Positions 21,503-32,470 of a stretch of DNA of 64,000 nt are shown piece after piece; position 1 is the first letter of the stretch, and every line of letters starts with the position of its first letter. The DNA comes from Oscheius dolichura (lineage: Eukaryota > Nematoda > Chromadorea > Rhabditida > Rhabditidae). The notes under the pieces are model-generated. The model saw only the letters and a program-made list of their open reading frames with translations. It had not been told where the DNA came from and did no database searches. Made by a program: the position numbers and the translations under genes. The stretch spans positions 8,356,001-8,420,000 of the forward strand of contig OW051494.1 in the NCBI GenBank assembly GCA_932521035.1. The letters are read 5' to 3'.

Positions 21503-21707
21503 ACATATCAGAAAGCGCGAAGAAACCATGATACGGCTTTTCTCTTTTCTTTCAGCATAATAGTTCCCTCTAAACTTGTTTACAGTAACCCGAGAAGTAC
21601 AGTAACCTGTTGATAACAACGGCCCAAACAACAAGACAATGAGAACAAGTAGTAATGATTTTTACTTCGTTTGCGTTTATTTCCCTTGCGAGTTGGAATT
21701 CTTCTTT

Positions 21708-22112
21708 TTATGACGTCTTATCCTTTTCAATGATTAGTAGGAGATAGAGTTCCACTATCAAAGACATAAAAAGGAAGATGAGAAGACGCATCAGGTCTGT
21801 GAATGCTCCATGCCACTGTAATCCTTCCAAGACCAGGAAGACGGCGGCACAAGTCAGGAGAATTTTACCCACGTGGAGAGTAATCCTAACCGGGCTGAGG
21901 TAGGCTCCTGTCTTTGTTTTTCCGCTTCTCCGCCAACAAATATACTGCCAAACTTCTGTGAAAATGGAACAAATGATGACGAGACCAATCAGGAACATAA
22001 GACAAATGGTCACAATACAGTCGGTAGTCGGAGTCTCACGATAAACATGAGGAATCGCCAATGCTAGGAAACAACCGATGAGAAAAAGTTGCACGAGCCA
22101 GGCGGAGAGCAT
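21708..22112 (-). CDS. small four-transmembrane protein
   Basis: Single exon, 134 codons, starting MLSAWLVQLFLIGCFLALAI. Four hydrophobic helices can be seen (residues about 5-22, 33-52, 81-99, 105-127), with the basic loop WRRSGKTKTG between helices 2 and 3 and a charged C-terminus IEKDKTS. Short polytopic membrane protein; family not recognised. Confidence 0.65.
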   Translation of the reverse strand: MLSAWLVQLFLIGCFLALAIPHVYRETPTTDCIVTICLMFLIGLVIICSIFTEVWQYICWRRSGKTKTGAYLSPVRITLHVGKILLTCAAVFLVLEGLQWHGAFTDLMRLLIFLFMSLIVELYLLLIIEKDKTS

Positions 22113-22503
22113 AATCTGAAAATTACGTTTTTAATTAGTACCAAATATCCGCCTTGAATGCCCTTCACAACTTTTCGAGGATCAGAAACGGTAGTAGGGC
22201 TTCTCTATCGTCAAAAAGCAAAAAAGGAAAGAGAGCAGGGATCATTTTCCACTATCTGCCCCCGAATCTTCTAGAAAGCCCTTTTTGACGCTCGAGAACC
22301 TACAGTAGTCAGATCTTCATCATTTAATCGTAAAAAGAAGGCTCCGGATTGTAGAGACCCCGGTTTACCCACTGCCATAGCCGGGATCCGACCGGAAGGC
22401 GGATTACTGGGCTCAGAGTCTTTTGAAATAAGAGCCACAAAAATGAATGTATAGGGTCTATTTTAGTTCGATTTTTTAAAATTTTCTAGGCTCAACAGGG
22501 TGA

Positions 22504-22676
22504 AATTGGTCTGATCCTCGATGATCCGACCCCCTGCCCCCGTAAAGTCTCGGCAAGACAACGGTATAAAGGCGCCACATTTTGTACCAGTTTTGAATAA
22601 AGATGTTCCTTCGGCCGAGACTTTACGGGTGCAGGGGATCGGACTATCGAGCCGTGTACGACCAATCTCCAGCGCT
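22504..22676. repeat. inverted repeat
   Basis: Arms 22504-22554 and 22613-22676 pair with a few mismatches and share CCCGTAAAGTCTCGGC at the inner end. The 58-bp loop holds TATAAA and AATAAA. Probably a fold-back MITE; no clear target duplication. The CTCGGCA at 22550 resembles the snRNA promoter element but no RNA follows at +46. Confidence 0.6.
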
Positions 22677-23246
22677 ATACCTTCTGCATAGAAAAGTGCA
22701 GTTAGGATTTGTTCCTGGTTCTTCTAGAAAAGTGCCCAGATGCTTGTAGACCTGCGGTTGTCATAGAACCCCTGGGTAATTTTGATCAGGCCAGACTGAC
22801 CGCTGAGGTTTTTTTTGCAATGGCTGGATTTTCAACTACAGGACTGCTAGGCAATTTGGCTAAAAAAAGCGCCTGAATGTCAGGTTGAAATTGAAAATCA
22901 AGCAAGTTTTTGCTTTTGAAAATACTAAATGGATAGCCGGAGTTGAAAAGTCGACCATTGGAAACAGACGAGAGGATCGTCGCGGTGGCAGAGCCGAGAT
23001 TTCACTCATCTGACCCTAGTATAACTTGAGGTCCAGGAAGGTTCTCCACTTTCTAGCCTTTCCCATCTTGATTCCAACCATACTGTGGACTATTGAGCTA
23101 CCGTATCCGCCTTGTTAGGTCTTTTTCTACAGTCCTAGTGGTGAATACGGAGCACAATTCTGGTCTGCCACCCGGCACCCCCTGTTTATTTTTTGTGACG
23201 AGCGAAAATAGCCAAAAACAAAATAAGAAATACTGGTAAAACGTAC

Positions 23247-23846
23247 AAGCATGTCAGCCGGTTGATAATCGCTCGTTACTTTTCTTCCTTGTTCTTTTTT
23301 AGGAATTTCCGAGGTCTTCGGGGCGGGAGTTGTCGGTGCCGTGGTGCGTTTCGGCGTTGGCGGTTCACGTTTCTTATCCTCCATTCTGGATACAGTAGTT
23401 TTTGTTACATTTTCTTCTTTTTTCGTCTTCTTCTCCGGCGTTGACACTTGTACCGGCCTGTCAGACGGCTTATCCTTTTCATTGTCCACCGCGGCCACGA
23501 TGGTCAGTGATCGTTGAGTTGACTCTACAGTACCCAGCTCCTTCTCCACCATTTCCTGGCTGTAATTCACGCCGAATATCGTCCTATCCCATTGTGTCTT
23601 ATCGAAATCCTTTTCATCTCCAGCCATCAGTGAGAGACTGACCGTCTTGCTCAGCTCCGTCGACTTTCTCGTTTTGGCCGCTTCTTTGCTGTCCTTCTTC
23701 GATATTTTCACCTCTTCTGAAGGCTTTTTCGAGGCTATCTGTGATGACTTCCTGCGCCGAGCTTTTACTTGGGATTTGGCCTCAATTTTGGAGTCTTCGG
23801 CCTCTCCGGCGGCATACAGTCGATCCGTGGGTCCTAAAACGGACAT
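23247..23846 (-). CDS. Lys/Ser/Thr-rich disordered protein, exon
   Basis: 200 codons from MSVLGPTDRLYAAGEAEDSK to a GTACGT donor at 23246, exactly phase 0, which supports the exon call. The chain is rich in Lys, Glu, Ser and Thr (KARRRKSSQIASKKPSEEVK; later KRTTAPTTPAPKTSEIPKKE) and is probably intrinsically disordered, with many potential phosphorylation sites. The following exon was not found. The ATG may itself be internal, because GTTTTAG just after it could be an acceptor. Confidence 0.5.
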
Positions 23847-24374
23847 CAGCTGGGTTACGGTAGCGAAAATTACGGGAAGAATTCATAGAAGCAGCCATCT
23901 TCTTCGAGGAGCAGTTGTAAAATGAACGACTACCGAATCTGACGCCAGGATTACGGACAAGTCGAGACTTTGGCTACAGTAACCCGAGTTAAACCCGGGT
24001 TGCCAAGAATTCATGGTTGGGTAGATTTTTCCTCAAATACCAATAACCATAACCGAGTTTTGAATTCTACAATAATCCGTTCAGATTTCTCGCCGGTTTT
24101 CAGCCAAAATCGGATAAATCGGAAAAAGAAATTCGGAGAATACAATCAAAAACTAGGAAGAAGACTGTAAACAAGGGACAGAGAAAGAAAGAAAAAAAAA
24201 CAGCGAGACTTTGCACGGCGAGGATTTATTAACGAGTATCCTATGAAAATGATTTCTCATTTTGCCGGCGATGGTGTTAAAACTCGGTTGGTCGACTCTC
24301 TTTTGCCCGTAAACGACAAAAAGAGAGAGCACAATACGGGCAACAGTAGACCGCATCGGCTGCCACGACCCAGA

Positions 24375-24690
24375 TTATTCGTAAGCCGGCTGCATGGCAT
24401 CGTCAACTTCTGTGGTTTTGATGCAGGTACAGCTCATGAAGTTGATAATCTTGGTTTTTAGCTGTTCTCTCAGAACATAGTAATTGTCCATTAAAATGAT
24501 ATCCTTAGCGGGGTCCTTTATTGTTTCATCTAAATGTTCCTCTAATCCGCCGAAAATTTCAATTATTACAAACCTCGGCAAAGTGATGAGGATAAATGGA
24601 ACCAGAACCATCAATCACAAAAAGAATAGCCTCCAAATTAGTCTGCTCCGTTCGCGCTTCCAATAGAAAGGACGTTCCATTGGGGACCAT
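24375..24690 (-). pseudogene. von Willebrand factor A domain relic
   Basis: One minus-strand frame reads EAILFVIDGSGSIYPHHFAE, a VWA first strand with the DxSxS metal-binding (MIDAS) motif, then hits a stop. A second frame shortly after reads DPAKDIILMDNYYVLREQLK, similar to the last helix region of VWA domains. The middle of the domain (over 100 residues) is missing and the frames differ. It looks like a collapsed VWA gene. Confidence 0.4.
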
Positions 24691-25021
24691 TTGTCAAATT
24701 GGCGAACAAAAGCGCCCGATTTTCAGTTTCAAATTGAAAATCAGGCAACTTTTGTTCTGCTTTTTATTAAAAAAGCTCTTATGTAACGAACCTTTTTTTT
24801 GGGCGATCCGGGTAGCCAAGTTTCGGGCGCTGAGAGTGTTACAGTGAGGAGAAAGGTGAGTTTTATCACGAAAAAAGGCCCTTTTTTGGCCACAAGTTTT
24901 TTTCGATTCAGGTTACGAGACTAGAGTCATTCGATAGAGCTCGAAAAGTTATGCAAGCCTGTAAAGTATGAACATGTATAATGGTAAATTTCGCGAGTTA
25001 TGGTCGTTTTTATCTGAGTCT

Positions 25022-25094
25022 GTCCCCAATGGCGCAATGCGCTTCTGCAGGTCGCGCGCTCAAAAGGTCGCGGGTTCGACTCCCGTCGCGGTCA
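25022..25094 (+). tRNA. tRNA-like sequence, probably a pseudogene
   Basis: An A-box-like TGGCGCAATGCG and a B-box-like GGGTTCGACTCCC with a good T arm are present, but the 3' CGCGGTC has no pairing partner at the 5' end and the anticodon arm is irregular. Confidence 0.3.
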
Positions 25095-25491
25095 AACACT
25101 TTTGCTTTTTAGTTTTACGTCTATTTAGTCTAATTACACTCTCGGAAGCACACGTCTCGGAAGCACACTATGCGCTCAGAACCTCTCCAAAAGCGGGCAA
25201 GAACACGGACGTTGCCCCACACCGACTGGCGCGTCCAGCGGCCGCCTCACAGCTGGCCGAGGTCGGCACCTCAAAGGTCTAAAATGACTAAAATGGTCCC
25301 GCAGCGACCACATGCCAGTTTTTTATATATGCGTTTCTACACATTTTCATGTGTTTTCGATGTTTTATTCGGCCTTATCGACCCCAAATTACTAAAAAGT
25401 AAAAGAGAAAAACATAAAACAATGCAGATTTGAAGCGTAATGGAAAATCAGTGAATTTTGTTCCGAAATGATCCAAAAATAACTTTTTCAG

Positions 25492-26478
25492 TGTTCATCA
25501 TGTTCCACTCCTGACAGATATAACGTAGCGGAATCGAATTACACAGTATGCCATTCTAATTGTAAATGTGTCACGGCAACTAAGGTAAACCAATAGGCTG
25601 TCTAACTATCATTCAGTTCGAAACGTGTCAAGAGGCCAAGTTACAGCAGTGCTCCTGCATAGATAAAAAGACCTTAACATGTAAGTCGTGCCAATGTTTA
25701 TGGAGTGTTCACATGCAGATTGACTATGAATTAGTGAGCGAAGACGTAGGAATAGATTTCCGATTATGACAGATCACAGCTTTTAGATGGCGGATCCAAC
25801 GATAAAAATGATGATTTTAAATAATCTGGATGAGACAGCTGTATTAAACGATGAAATTGATAGAGCTACAAATAGAAAAAGGGAAATTGACGAGGCATAC
25901 AAAACCATCAGGACAAATGCGTGCCAATTTGCTGCTTATCTCAGTAAGCACTGTATATTACCGTATAACATCCATAAAAAAGAATATCTGGAAAAGCAGA
26001 TAAAATTAGAGGTCGGTCAAAAGCACAATTCTATATTTATGAGCCGGTGGAGTCCATATTTAGGTTTCAAGGCCTGCAAGAACCTGTATAGTCCATTTCC
26101 AACGGATATTCCTCGGGGAAACCTCTCCTCTACGGGACCTGGAAGCTTTCGGACATGGTCCAATAGCGGGGACGCGCCGCCAAATTTGAATTCGTGGAAT
26201 ATCCGTTGAAAATGGACTATAGAACAATAGAGGCAACGAGTGTTATTTTAATTTTCAGAAGGAAAGAGTTGGTCAAGGCGCCTCAAACAAGGAGCTCGGT
26301 CTACTGGAGACCGCCCTAGATGAACATGATCTTCAAGTGGACATCTTTAATGATTGCCAAGAGGAGAGCACGGAAACTAGAGGGCAAATGAACAGATTAG
26401 TCAACCAGCTCAAGACACGCCCAAACTTAGATGCTGGTGTTAAAGCCGACATTGAAGTAGGTTGTTTTGCGCCATAAA
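25492..26478 (+). CDS. Cys-rich plus helical protein segment, 5' end missing
   Basis: Exons 25492-25584 and from 25617 encode a Cys-rich region (CSSCSTPDR, CHSNCKCV, QQCSCIDKKTLTCKSC). From 25787 a helical region starts MADPTIKMMILNNLDE and includes CQFAAYLSKHCILPYN, ending at a GTCGG donor near 26013. An exon from about 26258 continues in frame and stops at 26476-26478. The arrangement resembles the C-terminal part of large nematode and invertebrate G-domain proteins that carry a CHWS-type Cys region and a QFAxFLxxxxIxPYN helix; this is from memory and weak. A stop or 1-nt frame change near 25764-25787 leaves the join uncertain. The MITE at 26.1 kb lies in the last intron. No GTPase domain is visible upstream. 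Confidence 0.4.
26087..26221. mobile_element. 135-bp MITE with TATAGTCC ends
   Basis: Inverted termini TATAGTCCATTTCCAACGGA and its complement, about 26 bp each, with two mismatches or so. A solo copy of this terminus occurs at 17577. It lies within an intron. Confidence 0.7.
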
Positions 26479-26779
26479 ACAGTTCAAGCTTTAGAAAACA
26501 TTGCTACTGAGCGTTCGAAATGGTCCAATGTATCAGCGTACAGTAGTGGATTTGAACGAGGGTTGGATCGGCCAAATGATTAACTAGTAAAGAGATCAAC
26601 CTCCAACAATATGTGAAGCTTAGCATATATTAAAGTGATAGACGTCTTATTTGCTATTTCATTTACAGTGTATTATTTACATTTTTACAGTAACAATATG
26701 TACAAACAACAAGATTACAGCCTATTTACAATAAATATATACAATTATGCACATTTTTCCCTAGAAATAAGGTCAAAAA

Positions 26780-28852
26780 TTAGGCGGAATGATGTAGAAA
26801 ACAGCTGATTGTAGTGCTAAACAGCTTCAATTTCTCCTCCTGGCCAATTTCGAAGAATTCATCCAGTTGGACAATAACTCGCAACGTCTTCTGCATCAGT
26901 TTCTTCGCGTCCCGTCCCTGAGACTGTTCCACGGCGTTGGCTATCTTCATTATTTGGTTGATCTTCTGTGTAATGTTTTTAGAGCCAAGTGCACTGAAGA
27001 CCTGGAAAAGGGACGTTTTTCTTGTGAGAGACGGCAGTGCTTGGCACTTGGAACATCTGTTTGCCTGCATAGATCAGAGAACACGAACACATTTGTGCAA
27101 GAGGAAAGTGCAGAGCAAGACAAATGGACGGGAAGCGGCAGTTTTGCAAGGTGAGGCTTTTTTTTTATATTGGGAATGGTTCCTCGGATTAAAAAGGGTA
27201 AACTTTGGACAAAAGTGCCAGTTTTGAGGCGAGGAGGATGGAAGGGAAAGCATTTCTCCGAATTAGGGCATAGTTTCAAGGGAAACTTGAGCTCGGAATG
27301 AATAGGTGACCATTTGAAGACATTTTCGGCACAAGAAATTGTTTGGATCTCCATTTTTTGGCGGAGAGAATGACGATGAACCGCTCCTTACCATGGTTAG
27401 GCCCCGACGCGCGGACTTATCTACTAGTAATTCACTGATTAGACTGAACTTTTCTTCCAAAAGTTTGTGGAGATCAACCTCGACGTCTAACAGATTTGAC
27501 TCAATAGAAAGTATCTTGTGGACAAAGAGGACTTTGTCAGGGTCACTGATCTCTACGCTTGGCTGCCTGCTCGTACTTTGACCAGGATATGAATCCTTCA
27601 TAAGATCCCAAACGTTAGTTATCATTTGCTGTTCCCCGTTCCCTTCCCAGAAAATAAGAAAAACATATGAAACCAGGCGAAAGAATGTTTCCCTCTCCTC
27701 GTGCTTGACCACTGACTTGAGAGCGGGCGCGCGCTGTTCTTCCTCCCCCGAGGTCCCCTCAAAGTTACGCAACATTCCCTTCAAAAACTCGTGGTCTCAT
27801 TAAAACGTCACTATGGATGACTTTTCAATTGACTTGTGTTCCCCTTACTAAAAACAAGATCCAGTGGAATGCCCCTCATTTCTTGGGATTTCATTTGGAC
27901 GAAAAGAAAGGTTACAGTATCCCCCTATTTTTCAGTTTGAATGCGTAAAACTAACAATTTCATGTTCTCCCAGATCGGCTAGATCCTTCCTCTTGGAGAT
28001 AACGGTCCTCTCAAAGTCCGTATAGGTATAAAGAACGAAGAGGTACTGCGCCATGGCGGTGATTTCCTCTTGAGACTGAAATGTCCCTCATTTTTCCGTT
28101 TTAACCAAAAAAAAACTCACCGCTTCGGATTTATGGCTCCTAATGACGTCTTCTAGAAGGTCTACCCTGTCCTCCGAGCTGATATCATAATTTTGGAAAG
28201 CATTCTGGATCTCGCGCAAGTATTCCCAATTTTCTACGGCGAGCTGCGGCAGGATGGGAGTGGAACACTGGGAGACGTCTTCTATCTAGAAAATTCAGGA
28301 AATTTGAGGGGAAAAAATAAAGACACAGCCATGAAGCTCAATTTAATGAAAAAGTGTACTTCGTAGTAAAGTAGGACCTCTGTCTCAGGAAAACAGCAAA
28401 AGTCGTTTCAGCCAGTCGGGCGAGCCGTGGCTACACTTTTGTAGAGCCGGCACCAAAAATTCTTCCCTATGTTGTAGGAAATTGGGAGAAATTGAGTTAT
28501 ATACCATTCCTCTTCCTTCTACTTCCATTCAAACCAAAGTAAACGAAAAAAACGGGAGTTGCAACGGTGGAAATTGAGTGATACTTCGTTTTCAAGGGCG
28601 CGCCCGTTTGAACTGTTCTTTTGGCGCCAAACACCCGTCCATGTTTAACGTTCAAAGAAGGAAAATGTAGCTCAAAACAAGCGCTGTTCATCCTGCGTAG
28701 AACTAGAGTTTGATTAAAATCGAGAGATCTAGTAGCGGCCCGGAAAGCTGACTTACAATTAGAAGAGGCGACCACCGAAGAAGAGTTGGCCTCGCCTGAC
28801 CCAGTGTCCAAATAGCGGAGAACAGTAACACCAGGACGACCTTCCGTTGCAT
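26780..28852 (-). CDS. secreted helical family member A
   Basis: Exons 28852-28757, 28285-28121, 28075-27956, 27778-27392 and 27001-26780, all phase 0, about 329 residues. Exon 1 is a signal peptide (MQRKVVLVLLFSAIWTLGQA). Exon 2 carries the family motif VENWEYLREIQNAFQNY, exon 3 FVLYTYTDFERTVISKRKDL, and the last exon KKLMQKTLRVIVQLDEFF, matching exons of five other genes in this window. This member has an extra long exon 4 without counterpart in most paralogs. Predicted extracellular, all-helical, few Cys. The general feel (secreted, nematode-expanded, helix pairs) recalls SXP/RAL-2 (DUF148) proteins, but that link is inference. Function unknown. Confidence 0.75.
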
Positions 28853-29420
28853 TTTCTCTTCCAGCTGCTGATAAAAAGTTGTGATTCCGGCTGACCCGTT
28901 TGTCTTTTTCAATGGTACGTCGCGATGTTTTCGAGAAGCAGGTGTTGCCTTCCCCTCCCCCCGGCCATAAAAAAAAACTGCTGACCCGGCGAAATCATCA
29001 AGAAGGGAAAAAATAAGCTCGAGGGGCTCCCGTTCTCTTTGTGAAGGAACGGAGAGGGAGGGTGACGTTGTTTATTTCTTTCTATCTTCAGGTGTGCGAC
29101 AAAACAAAAGGGCTCCTTCCCTTCTTATCAAGCAAAAGGTGGAACAAATAAAAACATGAGCAAGGGCATGAGATCAAGAATACAACAGCAGCTATTGGGA
29201 GAGCAACTATTTCCGGCTACGAAACAGAAAAAAAGCCATAAGAGGAAAAGGGAAGAATTACACCATTGCTCTGTAATTGTCATATTTTTTTCTATGAAAA
29301 TTTCAAAAAACAAAGGAAAACGGATACAAGTTTGTTTTCAAATTCACATTCAAATTGGCGGGCAGATTGGCAAGAAGACTGGTAGTAATTGTTTTGTTAT
29401 ATTTCGTTGATTAATATCTT
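28853..29420. other. upstream region of family member A
   Basis: About 570 bp with no gene recognised. Confidence 0.45.
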
Positions 29421-29820
29421 TTGTACATTAGCGGTCCATTGGGATATTAGCGGTCCATAGGTTTTTTTTCCCAATTTGTTTTATTTTTTCTAGGTAAAAC
29501 AACATGGCCTAATTAAGTTCCGCCTTGGTTATCTTTCAGCGGACACAACCCCCCGGAATGCTTACTACGAGTTTTGTTTAGAGTCCTATAAGCTTTAAAT
29601 ATCGTTCTATAGAGATTACAAGGTAAGAATCCGGGGGGCTGTGCCCCCCGGAGCCCCAACCAGGGAGGGGGGTGGTTGTCCGCTGAAAGATAACCAAGGC
29701 GGAACTTAATTAGGCCATGCTGTTTTACCTAGAAAAAATAAAACAAATTGGGAAAAAAACCTATGGACCGCTAAAATGTTGAAAGGGCCGCTAAAATCCC
29801 AACGGACCGCTAAAGTACAA
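29421..29820. mobile_element. 400-bp fold-back element
   Basis: Ends TTGTAC(A/T)TTAGCGGTCC on both sides, arms of about 140-160 bp with few mismatches. Subterminal TTTAGCGG(T/C)CC repeats: two in the left arm, three in the right. The loop has a perfect CCGGGGGGC-TGT-GCCCCCCGG hairpin at about 29632-29652. No open frame; a non-autonomous DNA transposon of unknown superfamily. Confidence 0.85.
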
Positions 29821-30567
29821 GAGAGCCAAAAAAAATGTTATATAGGAGTTTTTTACATTGAAATCCACATACAGACGTGTTTCCGAGATGATTACAGAGA
29901 AAATCATCAGACTGGCCCGGTAGAACAAGGCTTTGAGGGCGACTTTCCTCGCGAGAAAAAGGTCGAGGCCCGAAAACGGCTGGAATGTGCCCAACCATCC
30001 TATTTTATCACTTTCTGTTAATCTTGTAGTTGTTTCTTGTCAGAAAACATTCAAGAAACTTTTTGTTCCCGGTCAGGCGTGTCGTGTCAAAGTCTTGTCG
30101 AAATCCTGTCAAGTGCCGTCGTCTCGACCAATCACTTGCCGTCTCTCTGCTCATTCTCGCTTCTTCTTCTCTGGTGGACGGCAGCTTCTTCCATTTTTCT
30201 CCAAAAATAAGGTTTTCCACGTTTTGCTACTTTTCTGTAAAAATCACCGCGCAACAACTTTTGGACTAAATTTGAGAATAGGATCGGTCAATGGGACGCG
30301 TCACGTAGAGAATCCGCCTCTCGTGTCAGCCTAACCTCTAGAATCTTTCTAGAGAAGGTGTCCTGACCCGGTCTCCTGGCGGTTCGGGGTCCCACGGTGC
30401 CACAGCGGTGTTTGGAGCCGTCTGGACTTCGACCACCATCCAAGGGAGACTGGAATTGTTCTGTTGTCAACCGGGGACGGGTATTTTAGGACTAAAATTG
30501 TCAATAAACAGGAAATGTTGTCATTTTGCCGGTATCTTTGCTGGCTTGTCTTGTTATTTTCAGGAAG

Positions 30568-30825
30568 ATGGTCGAATCGAGGATGGAAGACGACTTCTTG
30601 GTGGCGCCATGGAGAAGGAAGCAGCGGGAGCTGGAAGAGCCGTGGTCCAGGAGAGGCGCCGTTCGCCGCCGGCAGACTTTGGACGATTGCCGTGCTGACA
30701 AAGAAGGAGGAGACAAAAGAAGCAGCAGAGATGAGAAGGTTGGGAGATTTGCCCTTATTTCTAAGGTTCACATCGGCAGAAGCAAGTCGACGCGGGCTGG
30801 AGGTTTTTCGCGACTTTGCCACTAA
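30568..30825 (+). CDS. hypothetical exon paralogous to 41.29 kb
   Basis: After a TATTTTCAG, the frame reads MEDDFLVAPW...LEEPWSRRGA...DKEGGDK. The 41.29-kb frame reads MDEGFLVEMA...GEEPWTRRSP...DKEGRN. The shared residues in the same order suggest a duplicated coding exon. No further exons could be joined, so this may be a pseudogene piece. Confidence 0.3.
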   Translation: MVESRMEDDFLVAPWRRKQRELEEPWSRRGAVRRRQTLDDCRADKEGGDKRSSRDEKVGRFALISKVHIGRSKSTRAGGFSRLCH

Positions 30826-31544
30826 CCTCGTTCAAAATTCACGGCTCAAAACCTATTGCGCTATTCGTAGAACCAAAAGGGTCTTGTTACGAACCAGTCG
30901 ACCGCTATTTCCGTCATTTTTTGGCCAATGTGCAGCCCATTTTTGACAGAAAACTACAGCCAGCTTCTGCCCAAAGCAACCATAGCCTCTGCTAGTCCCA
31001 CACTGCTTTGAAAATGGAGAGAGCGACGGCAATTTGCCAGAAACTCAAAGAAAAAGTGGTTTCGGATCCGGGCGCCTGTCATTTCGACAGCAAGGCCCTC
31101 GAGCCGAGGGTAGAAATGGGCATTTCGGTCATTGCCCTGTCAAATGCCTGTCCATCGCTTGTCAATTTTGTTTTCCCCCCTGCTGGATTATTGCGATCAA
31201 CGCGACAACCGACCGGGCCACCCGTGGTGGAAAGAAATGGTCCACAGTCAAATTGCTCGTCGACCAAAATGCCCAGCGCAGACGTGAACTGCATGGCGGC
31301 CTACTTACTATAAAATTCGTGCCGATCTCAAAAGTTTGCATTTGTTCTGCGGGTCGGGCCAAACGGATGAGCGGAGTGTCAAAATTTTTCCAATTTCTAT
31401 CATCTTTTTCCAGTTATTATAGTCACTCTTTTCAGGCTGTTCTTCTCCACCTTCCTGGTCTCTTTCGCCCTGGTCCTTCCTCCTCACCCAGCCACTGACC
31501 CCATTGCCCCTCCTATCATTTTTTTGGCTCAATTTTTGCCAAAC

Positions 31545-31775
31545 ACATTAGGCGTAAAAGCCCTAATTGTGCATGGGTTCATGTTTTTTGTTGTTCTGTT
31601 CAATAGCAGGATGTGTGAGGGCGCCGCGTACATGACACTGCTCTTGGCCACGGCGACTGAAATTCTTCATGGCCCGCATGTTTTGAGACTTTCTGGAGCA
31701 TGTTTGATGTTCTGCGCTTTTGAGAGTCCGATCATCGTCTGCGTATGCCAATTTTAGCCATTGTCGAGCCGCTGT
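31545..31775. repeat. dispersed repeat, copy 1
   Basis: Starts CACATTAGGCGTAAAAGCC and includes TCTGGAGCATGTTTGA and GTATGCCAATTTT. The same blocks in the same order occur at 42137-42400. Confidence 0.6.
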
Positions 31776-31908
31776 AACCGTCCGCAGAGGCCAAGAGCAG
31801 TTTCGTGTACACTGGCCCTTTTCCCACCCAAATGGCGCTTTTTCCTTGCATTTTCTTCAGAAAAATATGTGAAAAAGAGCACGCAGAGATCATGTTTATG
31901 ACTACAAG

Positions 31909-32148
31909 TTAGTGTGCGTATAGTAGCTTTCCATTTGTAGCTGCTGCCGCGGCCTCGTCGAAACATTTGATGGCGATTGCGGTAGGATCGTCTGTCTCGT
32001 GTTCCACCGAAATGCCATCGAAAAGGGGGGCAATACGGATCGTCTTCTGGAACTTCTTCAAGCTCTCCCGTCCGAAGATGAGTTCAATCCTCGTCTGGAT
32101 GTGGTCAATGGTCTCGAGAAGGTGTTCCGTGACTTCTTGCAGGGCGAC
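31909..32148 (-). pseudogene. secreted helical family, isolated last exon
   Basis: 79 codons after a GGGCCCAG acceptor, containing IELIFGRESLKKFQKTIRIA, equivalent to the terminal exon of the family (compare MYLGEEGKEEFIKEIRTTVI in the next gene). It has its own stop, but no signal-peptide or middle exon lies upstream on this strand before the next gene. Probably a truncated duplicate, or an alternative last exon for the gene at 32.5-33.5 kb. Confidence 0.5.
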
Positions 32149-32470
32149 CTGGGCCCAACTTCCGGCCACATGTGGCAAGTTCTATTGGAAAGGCGTTCGG
32201 AGCTTGACAACTTCTCAATTTTTTAAATTTTCAACGGATAGGATAGTTCTTCATCTTCCAAAGTTCAAAGACAATATTTTCCAGCCGCTTTTAAAAGAGC
32301 AACTGCCCGGGAACGTCTGTTACAACTTTCCCCACGTTCCCGGCCGTCGAACGTTTGCCCCCAACAACAGCAGCAACAATTGTACCTCCAGCCATACAAA
32401 TACCAGTGTAATCCCTCTTTTTCCAACTTTTATTAAGAAAAATAAACATATTTACAGAGGAAATGATCAA

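Larger units (their letters stand above)
29821..31908. other. 2.1-kb region without a confident gene
   Basis: Many overlapping open frames on both strands, none with consistent splice context. It includes a segment similar to 41.28-41.46 kb (around 30560-30720) and a repeat shared with 42.1-42.4 kb (31545-31775). Confidence 0.5.

Noticed and set aside
22548-22596. CTCGGCA in the 22.5-kb inverted repeat as a further snRNA promoter
   Set aside because: The last base of the core differs and nothing resembling an snRNA or SL RNA starts 46 bp downstream.
31034-31498. 154-codon plus-strand frame
   Set aside because: Mixed composition, crosses an obvious TTTTCAG acceptor and a repeat boundary, and has no recognisable protein features.
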